Assembly: GCA_902464295.1 (NCBI GenBank) | Contig: CABQIW010000023.1 | Span: 1-35,997 of the forward strand | Source of the DNA: an uncultured Eggerthella sp. | Lineage (GTDB): Bacteria > Actinomycetota > Coriobacteriia > Coriobacteriales > Eggerthellaceae | Length of the DNA stretch: 35,997 nt | Direction of reading: 5' to 3' | In this document: positions 15,964 to 22,716 of the stretch, piece after piece | How the letters are laid out: the number at the start of each line of letters is the position of its first letter | Numbering within the stretch: position 1 is the first letter of the stretch | Position numbers and translations under genes: made by a program | The notes under the pieces: model-generated | The model's input: the letters and a program-made list of their open reading frames with translations, nothing else | The model's database searches: none | Told to the model about the DNA's origin: nothing

Positions 15964-16139
15964 GTTTCCTCCTCTCGCACAAAGCCATCAGATCCGTCCT
16001 AAGAGGAGCTTCTCCGGATTTCGAAAAAAGCTTTCGCATAATAAAGAACGCGCGCGCGTTTTTTTGCGGAGGGATAATTCATTGCCGTGGGAGTTCTCTC
16101 GCGGCTGATTCTTTATTCAAGAATCGAACACCCCTACCC
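15964..16139. other. Non-coding segment before terminase, possible cos region
   Basis: No ORF with a ribosome site covers this stretch. It holds the terS ribosome site, a 14-bp alternating purine-pyrimidine palindrome at 16047-16060 followed by five T on the plus strand, and a short hairpin near 16112. A cos site would be expected here because of the neighbouring HNH and terminase genes, but I cannot identify the cut position by eye. Confidence 0.3.
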
Positions 16140-16439
16140 TCACACATTCCAATTTCGCGATTGGTTCCCCAAAGCGTTAATAGTTGCTTTGTTTTTCCTC
16201 GAACGATTGCAGCGAACGTGAGATGCAGCAACATTCTCAGGAAGGAGTGCGAGCTCTGGGTGCTTGTCGACCGGTCGAAGATGATCAGCTTCGTAAGCAT
16301 CAGGGCAGCTTGATTGCGCAAGCGAATAATCGATAGACTGAGAGCAAATATGACACGGAGCATTGCGTGCCTTGTCGCGTTCGAAGCACTGCTTCGACAA
16401 CCTGCGCCATTCTGAACTTGTTCTTACATCTCCCGACAT
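16140..16439 (-). CDS. HNH endonuclease
   Basis: The 99-residue protein has the zinc-binding C-H-I-C near residue 30, the HNH core E-A-D-H-L-R-P-V, then L-L-P-E-N-V-A-A-S-H and a final C-N-R-S-R-K-N-K. Such a nuclease next to terminase genes assists terminase in cleaving cos DNA in many Gram-positive phages. It is on the same strand as the terminase genes but has a gap ahead of them. The start at ATG 16439 has an AGGAAGAG sequence upstream. Confidence 0.85.
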   Translation of the reverse strand: MSGDVRTSSEWRRLSKQCFERDKARNAPCHICSQSIDYSLAQSSCPDAYEADHLRPVDKHPELALLPENVAASHVRCNRSRKNKATINALGNQSRNWNV

Positions 16440-16565
16440 ACATCGCTCTTCCTGGAGGGTGGGGCGACCCTAGAGCCGCCCCTTTCCGAAAAGGAGGAAA
16501 ACACCCGCGAAACAAGGTGCGAGATGAATATATTGATTCTGTCACCTGGGTTCATTGAGCAAACA

Positions 16566-16594
16566 AAAGGGAGCCGCTTAAAACGGCTCCCTTT
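16566..16594. terminator. Bidirectional terminator
   Basis: An 11-bp stem (AAAGGGAGCCG with partner CGGCTCCCTTT) around a 7-nt loop is followed by five T on the plus strand and by TTTT-rich sequence on the minus strand. It sits between the small RHH-like gene and the HNH gene, where it could attenuate late transcription. Confidence 0.6.
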
Positions 16595-16628
16595 TTCTGA
16601 ATCATCTACGTTTTCCTGGACCTCTTTG

Positions 16629-16805
16629 TTAGCCCCTTTCCATATCCTCCCGAATAAGCTGCTTGATATATGCTGCTTTGTTGGGCTGATTATCAAGATA
16701 CTCCCACAGATCCATATCATTAGGGAAGAAACGCATCGAAAGTTGCTTAGTCTTCTCTTTGGCGTATTTCGCTTTGGCGCGCTTCTGCGCTTCACTTGCT
16801 GGCAT
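16629..16805 (-). CDS. Small ribbon-helix-helix-like protein
   Basis: The start is ATG 16805, giving 58 residues; a GGAGG lies 10 bases upstream. A basic N-terminus (Q-K-R-A-K-A-K-Y) leads to a strand K-T-K-Q-L-S-M-R-F-F and two helices D-M-D-L-W-E-Y-L and K-A-A-Y-I-K-Q-L-I-R-E-D. This is the Arc/MetJ-type layout, in which the strand contacts DNA as a dimer. It could control the palindromic late promoter nearby, but that link is a guess from position. Confidence 0.6.
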   Translation of the reverse strand: MPASEAQKRAKAKYAKEKTKQLSMRFFPNDMDLWEYLDNQPNKAAYIKQLIREDMERG

Positions 16806-16872
16806 TTCTCCTGTACCTCCACATCCGAAACGCAATGAATGATACTATGAACGACAGTGCAAAAGCTTTCAT
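16792..16872 (-). CDS. Tiny membrane peptide (26 aa)
   Basis: ATG 16872 has AAAGGAG at a good distance upstream. The product is one hydrophobic helix (A-L-S-F-I-V-S-F-I-A-F) followed by a basic tail R-M-W-R-Y-R-R. The stop overlaps the start region of the next gene by 14 bases, so translation may be coupled. The size and form suit a membrane-active peptide, small holin-like factor or leader. No family recognised. Confidence 0.45.
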   Translation of the reverse strand: MKAFALSFIVSFIAFRMWRYRRNASK

Positions 16873-16900
16873 AACCTGCTCCTTTCTGCTATAATCAAGG

Positions 16901-16974
16901 TCACATCGGGGAGCCGTTTCCGGCTCCCCTCCGTGAAGAACCACCGGGGGCGCTAATCCTTGTGGTTCTTTTTT
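16901..16974 (+). ncRNA. Candidate small antisense RNA (late leader region)
   Basis: On the plus strand an extended -10 box TGC-TATAAT (16887-16895) is followed by a 9-bp hairpin GGGGAGCCG/CGGCTCCCC at 16908-16929 and a terminator hairpin AAGAACCAC/GTGGTTCTT at 16936-16970 with a run of T to 16974. A transcript of about 75 nt would be made. Its 3' half is complementary to the last codons of the 34-residue peptide gene on the other strand. No clear -35 box is seen. The layout resembles convergent type I toxin/antitoxin loci, but this is an inference. Confidence 0.4.
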
Positions 16975-17057
16975 ATGAACTCAACCAGCTCATCTAATCC
17001 CTTGGCAGCAAGTACGCCGATCAGAATCGCCAGCAGGTTCATACCGAACTCATTCAT
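16953..17057 (-). CDS. Tiny membrane peptide (34 aa)
   Basis: ATG 17057 has an AAAGGAGG ribosome site at near-ideal spacing. The product has a single hydrophobic helix at residues 7-17 (N-L-L-A-I-L-I-G-V-L-A) and a charged C-terminus K-K-N-H-K-D. It is the first gene behind the predicted late promoter at 17095-17123. Its 3' end lies opposite the candidate RNA at 16901-16974. A membrane toxin, small holin-like peptide or leader are all possible. Confidence 0.55.
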   Translation of the reverse strand: MNEFGMNLLAILIGVLAAKGLDELVEFIKKNHKD

Positions 17058-17094
17058 ATAACCACCTCCTTTCTCTCTCGTTCCTTACAGTTAC

Positions 17095-17123
17095 ATTATA
17101 CTACTAGTAGTATATCAATGCAA
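17095..17123 (-). promoter_or_regulatory. Predicted late promoter with palindromic operator
   Basis: On the minus strand TTGCAT (17123-17118), a 17-bp spacer and TATAAT (17100-17095) form a near-consensus promoter. The spacer and part of the -10 box are covered by an 18-bp perfect palindrome at 17097-17114 with arm TATACTACT. A dimeric repressor bound there would block the polymerase. It lies just after the early terminator and 38 bases before the first late gene. Confidence 0.65.
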
Positions 17124-17149
17124 GAACTTTTTTAGATATAATTCAAAAT

Positions 17150-17174
17150 AAAACGTCTATTTATCAGGCGTTTT
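17150..17174 (-). terminator. Early operon terminator
   Basis: On the minus strand a stem AAAACGCCT pairs with AGACGTTTT (one mismatch) around a 7-nt loop and continues into TATTTTG. It lies behind the last early gene at 17219 and just before the late promoter. Confidence 0.55.
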
Positions 17175-17218
17175 ATAATGTTTTTTCATTCGTTTGTTTA
17201 TTGTTTTGCTCATGCAGG

Positions 17219-17530
17219 CTATTCCTTCATCGCACCACAATTCGGACAATACCGAGCTTCCAGCCTGTCGGTAGCGTTTGCCATAGGATGCCTGTCGACG
17301 AATACGCCGCAATGTGAGCAGAACCAGCCGCCCCCTACGGCGGGTTTCGCTTGACACGTCCGCTCTGGTTTGTAATGTTTTCCATCACACACAATAATGT
17401 CGGGCTCTCCTTGTGGTTCTAAAACATGCATGATCTTAACTCCTGAACCATCTAGAGACCAAAAGCCATTTGCGTTGTGATATATCCATCCTCGTTCTTC
17501 GCACATGGGCCAGTCTCCTTTCCGTTTCAT
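17219..17530 (-). CDS. Zinc-ribbon protein, hypothetical
   Basis: The 103-residue protein starts at ATG 17530 behind AAGGAG, overlapping the stop of the upstream gene. The N-terminal half contains W-I-Y-H-N-A-N-G-F-W-S-L-D and strands; the C-terminal half contains a zinc ribbon, C-S-H-C-G-V-F-V near residue 71 and Y-C-P-N-C-G near the end. It is the last gene of the early operon. Small zinc ribbons in phage early regions often bind nucleic acid or host proteins; the role here is unknown. Confidence 0.65.
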   Translation of the reverse strand: MKRKGDWPMCEERGWIYHNANGFWSLDGSGVKIMHVLEPQGEPDIIVCDGKHYKPERTCQAKPAVGGGWFCSHCGVFVDRHPMANATDRLEARYCPNCGAMKE

Positions 17531-18018
17531 CTTTGCTCCTTGCGATCGAGCAGCTCCATCATGTCGTTATCCACTTCGTCGCAAGTCTTTCCATAAATGA
17601 AAGCAACTGCTCTTGCAGCTCCTTCCATCCTGGCTACTACAGTTGAAACAGCTCTTTCTAGAGAAATGAAGGAGGATTTATCGCATTTATCAAACGCTCC
17701 TTCTATCTCTTCATCAGAGAACTCATCAAGATGATCCAGTGCCTCTTGATATGTAAGCATCATAGGCTCCTCGATATCTTTTTCTACAAAGAGCATTTGC
17801 AGCGAGACCCTTTGGTCGGATGGCTCTTCTCCAATAAAGAAGCATTTCCCTTCGCTGATGAACTGACCATCATGAAGAATCACGCCCTGCAGGTAGGCCA
17901 CACGCACCTCTGGAGCATCACCCTTCTGATAATTGCGAATCATCTTTTCAGGCGCACTTGGTACGCCCTCACCCCCTATAAATTCATGCATTACTTCTTC
18001 TTGCCGTTTTTCGCCCAT
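17527..18018 (-). CDS. Early-region protein, hypothetical
   Basis: The 163-residue protein starts at ATG 18018 with AAGGAG upstream. It is acidic, with V-A-Y-L-Q-G-V-I-L-H-D-G-Q-F-I-S-E-G-K-C-F-F-I-G-type strands in the first half and two helical segments in the second half (L-T-Y-Q-E-A-L-D-H-L and I-S-L-E-R-A-V-S-T-V). I recognise no family. It belongs to the early minus-strand operon between the Lar-like gene and the zinc-ribbon gene. Confidence 0.6.
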   Translation of the reverse strand: MGEKRQEEVMHEFIGGEGVPSAPEKMIRNYQKGDAPEVRVAYLQGVILHDGQFISEGKCFFIGEEPSDQRVSLQMLFVEKDIEEPMMLTYQEALDHLDEFSDEEIEGAFDKCDKSSFISLERAVSTVVARMEGAARAVAFIYGKTCDEVDNDMMELLDRKEQR

Positions 18019-18021
18019 GGT

Positions 18022-18492
18022 TCAATCTCCTTTTCGTATCTTATTCAGCTTTTTCTTCATGAAAGTCGGTATCTGTTTTAGGAATCGTTTTGTTCGAGTT
18101 TTGTTCGAGTTTTCGCTCAATATCTCATCTAGCTCAGAGTGAGTCATAGTGCGAAGGAGCCCTGCCGTCTTGAGAAAGGATCTCATCAGATCCATAGGTA
18201 CGACAATCTCTCCCTGCTCGAGATTGAGCTTATACTCATCGAGATCGAATACCCCGCCCTTGCTAGGATCAAACGGTACGCCCTCGTAGCGCCCCGCGCG
18301 CGTATTCCAGCCCAGAATGAACTCGTCTAAGGAAAAGGGATCTATGCGTTCCTCGCCATCCAGTACGCCCTTCCCTATTAGCGGGCACCACAGCTCATGG
18401 TCAACCTCAAGGTAAGGATCCTCTTCGTACTGCAAGCATGATGTATCGATATGTGCCTCAGCATCGCAAAAGGGGCAATTCTCCAGCTTCAT
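18022..18492 (-). CDS. Lar-like restriction alleviation protein
   Basis: The 156-residue protein begins E-N-C-P-F-C-D-A-E-A and continues to a W-C-P-L-I and then W-N-T-R-A, which is the Lar family pattern: a C-P-F-C knuckle and a terminal A-x-x-x-W-N-T-R. Known Lar proteins reduce host type I restriction. The 90 or so residues beyond that motif are extra and end in a basic tail (K-K-K-L-N-K-I-R-K). Position in the early operon agrees with an anti-restriction role, but activity cannot be judged from sequence. Confidence 0.65.
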   Translation of the reverse strand: MKLENCPFCDAEAHIDTSCLQYEEDPYLEVDHELWCPLIGKGVLDGEERIDPFSLDEFILGWNTRAGRYEGVPFDPSKGGVFDLDEYKLNLEQGEIVVPMDLMRSFLKTAGLLRTMTHSELDEILSENSNKTRTKRFLKQIPTFMKKKLNKIRKGD

Positions 18493-18893
18493 CCTTCATT
18501 CCTCCTTTTCTTGTGCTCTTGTCTATACCTAACTCCTGCAGCCTTGCAGCGCTCGCAGCGACACCCATAGGCATAGCCAGTGATCGTTCCATGCTTGCGA
18601 TCCTTTGGATCCGCTTGAAGCCGCGCGAGCTTTTCGCTCTGTCTCTTTCTCTGTATCCATTTCCTACGCTCAGCTGCCTCCTCGGCCGTTTCGTTATGGA
18701 TGCAAGGGTTTTGCTTTACCTTTAAGGAACATTTGGGCTTCCGCTTTGGTTTTGGCAGCACTGTGGGTTCAACATACTTGCGCTGCTTGGACGATACAGG
18801 CTTTCGTTTCGCTGGCTTAGATTGCTCATCGTCCACCAAGGGCTGTTCTGCTTTGATATCCGGATAAGGGCAGTAGCCATAGTGTCGCATCAC
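18489..18893 (-). CDS. Basic cysteine-motif phage protein, hypothetical
   Basis: The 134-residue protein is strongly basic and probably disordered in residues 20-100. The C-terminal part carries H-G-T-I-T-G-Y-A-Y-G-C-R-C-E-R-C-K-A-A, a short motif seen repeatedly in actinophage proteins of unknown function, with three Cys likely to hold a metal. It overlaps the Lar-like gene by 4 bases and follows the helicase loader by one base. Nucleic-acid binding is likely from charge and motif. Confidence 0.65.
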   Translation of the reverse strand: MMRHYGYCPYPDIKAEQPLVDDEQSKPAKRKPVSSKQRKYVEPTVLPKPKRKPKCSLKVKQNPCIHNETAEEAAERRKWIQRKRQSEKLARLQADPKDRKHGTITGYAYGCRCERCKAAGVRYRQEHKKRRNEG

Positions 18894-18894
18894 A

Positions 18895-19680
18895 TCACCT
18901 TCCTAGATCGAGTTTTGTTTGTCGTCGATGGCTTTCGCCATCGAATATCTCGCTCGTATAAGTTCCCAGCCTGTCGACGATTGCACGGGCATTCTTCGTA
19001 TCGCCATCACGCCCGATGAGCGCCTGGAACAGCTCCTGGGAATCGTATTGGCTCGTTATGATCGTTGGCCTATGCTCTGCCCAGCGCGTATCGACCAGCT
19101 CCCAGATCATGAGCACTGTGTTGGCGATGTTGCCGACAGTGAGCTCTTTTCCAAGATCATCGATCACAAGAACGTCAACGTTTGCGAACTCGTCGAAGAC
19201 TTCGCTACGCGAGCGCTGCCGGGTCACGTAAACATCATTCACGAGGGTGGCCAAGCGCCGCATGGTCGCGAAGCGTACGGTGCGTTGCATCACGGCGCGG
19301 TTGAGGATCGCGCAGGCAGCGGTGGTCTTACCCGTGCCCACCGGACCGCGCAAGAAGAGCGACTCGTAGCCCCCGCGCTCTATGGCATGCGCGTACGCCT
19401 GAATGCTCGGTCTTAAGATCTCAACGCTCGCTGCCCTGAACTCCTCGGGGATGCCACTGAACTTGATGCGGTTTGCAAGCGTCCTACCACGGATCTGCTC
19501 CCGTGCTCGCTGCTCGCTCTCTCGCTGCCGTTTCTCATAGTCCATCCAATACGCTTCGCGCTGCTCAGGCGTCATAGCCTCGAATGCGGCATGGCGTTTC
19601 TCGAAGATCTGTCGAAACTCCTGGGCGCTCCTGGGTGGTATAGCATCAGAAAAGCCCAGCGTATTCGGCTGATTCGTCAT
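18895..19680 (-). CDS. DnaC-like helicase loader (AAA+ ATPase)
   Basis: The 261-residue protein has a charged helical N-terminus (residues 20-75), a Walker A G-P-V-G-T-G-K-T-T at 112-120, a Walker B V-L-V-I-D-D-L-G at 170-177, and a sensor-like T-I-I-T-S-Q-Y near 205. This is the DnaC/IstB-type AAA+ layout. It overlaps the replication protein gene by 35 bases, the usual initiator-loader pair of phage replication modules. It should place the host replicative helicase at the phage origin. Confidence 0.85.
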   Translation of the reverse strand: MTNQPNTLGFSDAIPPRSAQEFRQIFEKRHAAFEAMTPEQREAYWMDYEKRQRESEQRAREQIRGRTLANRIKFSGIPEEFRAASVEILRPSIQAYAHAIERGGYESLFLRGPVGTGKTTAACAILNRAVMQRTVRFATMRRLATLVNDVYVTRQRSRSEVFDEFANVDVLVIDDLGKELTVGNIANTVLMIWELVDTRWAEHRPTIITSQYDSQELFQALIGRDGDTKNARAIVDRLGTYTSEIFDGESHRRQTKLDLGR

Positions 19681-20560
19681 TCTTGATCACCTCCGGATCC
19701 TTCCGTGCGGCGGCAAGGTATTTTTCGAAATGGTCTGGCCTGAAAAGCGTTCCTGGTGCGATGTGCATCTGCATGTCAGGCCTGTTCTTCCACAAGCGAT
19801 TCTGGTTGCGCGCTACAAGGCGGATATCGTCGAGCGTATAGCCCGCTTTACAGATCCGCTGAAGGTATCCGCACACAGCACCTGACGGCATCAAGCAGGG
19901 CCGCCCTGTCTCCTCGGTGAAGATCAGGATCGCTTCAGCAACGAACTTCGAAGATTTGCTTGACTTCGATCGGGTTGATGCTCGTGTCGTATCAACCTGA
20001 GAGGTTGCATCAGGTAGTTGTGTGTCGTTGTTGGGAGAGTTTCTACCTATAGACACACAACTGATAGGTATCTCCCTTTCCCTCTCCCTCTCCCTCTCAC
20101 TATGGGCACCAGTTTCAGGAGGGTCACCATACCCGTTTTCCTGGGGTTTTTCAAAATCTGTGCCCATATTTTTGGGTATATTTTCACCCATTTTTTCAGG
20201 TAGTTTTCCATCTACTTTTTTGGGTGAATTTTTGGGTATTTTTTTACCTATATTTTTAGGTAAGTTTTTTGAAGCGTTCGTTTCTGCGCTATCTTCGACC
20301 GCTTCGCATGCCTCGATCGCCCCAGTATCGCTGTTCTCGTCCGCATCGTTTCTCAGCTTGTTGTCCCTTGCGCAACCGACACGCCCCCGCAAGGCATAGT
20401 AGCTCGATCGAGGATCCTTGCCCTTAGGCGGGCAGTCCTCACCGGTGAAGAAAAGACGCACTAGCGCACCGAAGACCTTATCCTGTTGAGGTTTAGGCAT
20501 CTCTTCTACGGATTTCCAGAAATCTTCCTGGATATAGAATCCACCTTTATCTTTAGCCAC
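19646..20560 (-). CDS. Phage replication initiator-like protein (DUF6291-type N-terminus, phg_2220-type C-terminus)
   Basis: The 304-residue protein starts at GTG 20560 with AAGGGAG 6 bases upstream. Residues 1-75 resemble the DUF6291 type (F-Y-I-Q-E-D-F-W-K, S-Y-Y-A-L-R-G-R). A low-complexity linker of about 110 residues follows, with K-N-I-G-K-K-I-P-K-N-type repeats and a run of R-E pairs. The C-terminus (G-Y-T-L-D-D-I-R-L-V, H-I-A-P-G-T-L-F-R, H-F-E-K-Y-L) matches the conserved phage replication C-terminal domain. The DNA of the linker forms an iteron-like array and a likely origin, as in the lambda O gene. Confidence 0.75.
   Translation of the reverse strand: MAKDKGGFYIQEDFWKSVEEMPKPQQDKVFGALVRLFFTGEDCPPKGKDPRSSYYALRGRVGCARDNKLRNDADENSDTGAIEACEAVEDSAETNASKNLPKNIGKKIPKNSPKKVDGKLPEKMGENIPKNMGTDFEKPQENGYGDPPETGAHSEREREREREIPISCVSIGRNSPNNDTQLPDATSQVDTTRASTRSKSSKSSKFVAEAILIFTEETGRPCLMPSGAVCGYLQRICKAGYTLDDIRLVARNQNRLWKNRPDMQMHIAPGTLFRPDHFEKYLAAARKDPEVIKNDESAEYAGLF
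20167..20274. repeat. T-rich iteron-like array, candidate origin
   Basis: Four imperfect 24-bp units (20167-20190, 20191-20214, 20227-20250, 20251-20274) plus one 12-bp half unit (20215-20226) share a TTTTT(G/A)GGT core at 12- or 24-bp phase. The array is inside the replication gene. A polypurine tract of hexamer repeats lies beside it at 20073-20099, and a 7-bp inverted repeat TACCTAT/ATAGGTA at 20045-20071. AT-rich iterons within the initiator gene are the classical lambdoid origin plan. Confidence 0.5.
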
Positions 20561-20648
20561 GCTTTGCTCCCTTCTCGCGAGTCTTGGTTCCCGAATATCC
20601 GTATATGTAGCGTTTGATGATGTCCTTGATGCTTCGTTTATTCTTCAT
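20553..20648 (-). CDS. Small basic protein (31 aa)
   Basis: ATG 20648 has AAGGAG 5 bases upstream and lies in the last codons of the recombinase gene. The product is basic (M-K-N-K-R-S-I-K-D-I-I-K-R-Y) and its stop overlaps the GTG start of the replication gene. The tight overlaps on both sides suggest translational coupling. It could be a real small protein or mainly a coupling device. Confidence 0.5.
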   Translation of the reverse strand: MKNKRSIKDIIKRYIYGYSGTKTREKGAKRG

Positions 20649-21897
20649 GGGCGCTCCTTAACTCCCGCTCGTACCTACTGAATTCGTCAGCTGATCTGGT
20701 GTCCTTGTCACGTAGGACATGGCCGTAGTTCTTCAGCGTCACCGTAACGTCGTAATGGCCGATGCGCTCTTTGAGAGCAACGAGGGATAGTCCTTGTTCA
20801 AGCAGGATCGTTGCATGGGTATGCCTAAGGCAATGGAGATGTATGCGCGGGCTCAGATCTAACTTGGCCACGATGCGACGTAGATAATCGTTGAAGGATC
20901 GCGGACGGTATGGTCTGCCATCCCTTCGTGCGAACAGCGGCGTATTGCGTGTCTGGCGCAGTCCTTTGGCAGCCAATTCTGCTCGCTGGTGCTCGATATG
21001 ATCCTTAAGTGCTGCAACGCGATTCTCATCGATGGTTATACGGCGTGTTTTGCCAGATTTTGGAGTCTTGTAGGTAAGGCTCTCGCTAGAAAGGGCCTTG
21101 GAGTGTCTATCGCGTCTCTGATAGGCACCACGAGACCTTTTCTGGGTCTTCTTCTTACTCTTATGATCCTCGGCGAGCGCTTTGCTCACGAATATCTCGC
21201 CATGCTCTGCTGAGAAATCAGAAATGCGAAGTCCTGCCACCTCGCCGGCACGGATGCCGGTACCCATTACCAGAAAGATCGCATGGTCGAACACGCATGC
21301 CGTGCCTGCGTCGATGCGACCGATCAAATAATCTAATAGCTGGGAATAATCGTCCTCGTCGACCACCTCTATCTCTGGCTGCTCAAATCGTGGAGGGCGC
21401 ACAGACAGGATAGGATTGGTGGGAATGAACCCGTTATCTACGAAGAAGCCGAACGCCCCTTTGAGCCACGAATGAAGCTTTATAACGGTATTGTTCGAAA
21501 GCGGTCGCCCGTCCTTGCCGCCTTCGATCAGCAGATGCATATATAGAGACGTGAACATCGGCACGTCTGCTGCTTCGATTGGCTCATTGCCTATGAACGG
21601 ATCGATATAGCAACGTGCATTGGAGCGATACGATGCGATGGTGGTCGGCGATTGACCATTCGCTTCTTGAAGGTCCAAATAAAAGTCTATCAGCCCGCTG
21701 ATGGTCAGCTTCGTTTTGGTCTTCTTAGCGAACTTGGCCAAACGATCGATCCGCTCGAGCTCGCAAGCAATGTCGTCTTCGGTTGCGTCCGGCGCCAGGG
21801 GGCGGTAGAGGTTGCGCGTCTTATGGGTAACAGGATCTACCCCGCCATAAGCGCGCACTCCCACAGCACGCCCTCCGACGTACATGATCGAGGCCAT
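20638..21897 (-). CDS. Tyrosine recombinase inside the replication module
   Basis: The 419-residue protein has a SAM-like core-binding domain (about residues 62-165) and a complete catalytic domain: Arg216 in G-T-G-I-R-A-G-E-V, Lys near 277-280 in Y-K-T-P-K-S-G, H355-x-x-R358 in H-C-L-R-H-T, His381 in G-H-Y-D, and the nucleophile Tyr391 in L-K-N-Y. It is not next to any att site and lies among replication genes, 8 kb from the att-linked integrase. It could resolve or circularise DNA, be a leftover from another element, or act on the cassette sites at 38-659. ATG 21897 has GGAGG 10 bases upstream. Confidence 0.88.
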   Translation of the reverse strand: MASIMYVGGRAVGVRAYGGVDPVTHKTRNLYRPLAPDATEDDIACELERIDRLAKFAKKTKTKLTISGLIDFYLDLQEANGQSPTTIASYRSNARCYIDPFIGNEPIEAADVPMFTSLYMHLLIEGGKDGRPLSNNTVIKLHSWLKGAFGFFVDNGFIPTNPILSVRPPRFEQPEIEVVDEDDYSQLLDYLIGRIDAGTACVFDHAIFLVMGTGIRAGEVAGLRISDFSAEHGEIFVSKALAEDHKSKKKTQKRSRGAYQRRDRHSKALSSESLTYKTPKSGKTRRITIDENRVAALKDHIEHQRAELAAKGLRQTRNTPLFARRDGRPYRPRSFNDYLRRIVAKLDLSPRIHLHCLRHTHATILLEQGLSLVALKERIGHYDVTVTLKNYGHVLRDKDTRSADEFSRYERELRSAHEE

Positions 21898-21957
21898 ATT
21901 CTCACGGCCTCCAGCTATGTCGTTTCATCATTTCCTAATGGATCCTTTCTCCGGTTC

Positions 21958-22716
21958 CTATGACCAGATTGGCTCTGGTCTCTTATCAGGTGTGACCCAG
22001 TCTTCTTCGTAGCTTTCATCAAAAGTGAGCTGCGCGAAGGTTTGATCAAGGGAGAGCATAAGGACCTCGAAGCTACTCATGCTCCTTAAGCTGTCGATAT
22101 TCATATGCCTGGGTGCTTTAATCGTCCAGTAATCATCGCGATTCCAGTGCGTGAGCTCGACGCTGAAGTTAAGATCTTCCTGACCATCGGCCGTGAAGTG
22201 GAGCATGGCTGTTGTGAAAGAGGTGCTTCCAAAGCTGAGCCTTCTCGTTCGCTCTTCCACAACATTCGCTTCCACATGGATCGATTCGTAGGTTGGCTCA
22301 CCCTCAAAATCGACTTCAAGATACATGGTGTCTGCGTGAGATTCGACATGTTTGGCATATTCGTGGAAGAGCTCATTGAGTGTGATTCTCTGACTTAGAG
22401 GTCGACCAACCAGATGATTGAAGTTCTCTAGGATCTTCCTGTTGTCGGCAACAACGGTCTCCTTCGCAAGCTGCGCGAGGATAGCATCGAGCTTGACCAC
22501 ATATGCCGACATGTCGTAATTCTCGATGTAGGGAACCAGAATCTCTTCGAGACGGTTTTTGACCGCATCCCTGATCTTGCCCCAGCGGAACGCATCTTTG
22601 AATACATCATCGAAAGCGCTCGTGACGTGCTCTTTGAATTTCGTCTCAAGCTCTTCGCTACCCAAAGCTTCAGCAGCGATGCGTTGGATCTCTTCATCCA
22701 GCACCTTACTGCTCAT
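21958..22716 (-). CDS. ParB-neighbour protein, hypothetical
   Basis: The frame is open from 22905 but the ATG at 22716, overlapping the end of the ParB-like gene by 11 bases, gives a sensible 252-residue protein. The first 110 residues are helical and charged (L-E-T-K-F-K-E-H-V-T-S-A-F, L-E-E-I-L-V-P-Y-I). The rest is strand-rich with W-N-R-D-D-Y-W-T-I-K. No family recognised. The overlap suggests it is made with the ParB-like protein and may act with it. Confidence 0.6.
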   Translation of the reverse strand: MSSKVLDEEIQRIAAEALGSEELETKFKEHVTSAFDDVFKDAFRWGKIRDAVKNRLEEILVPYIENYDMSAYVVKLDAILAQLAKETVVADNRKILENFNHLVGRPLSQRITLNELFHEYAKHVESHADTMYLEVDFEGEPTYESIHVEANVVEERTRRLSFGSTSFTTAMLHFTADGQEDLNFSVELTHWNRDDYWTIKAPRHMNIDSLRSMSSFEVLMLSLDQTFAQLTFDESYEEDWVTPDKRPEPIWS

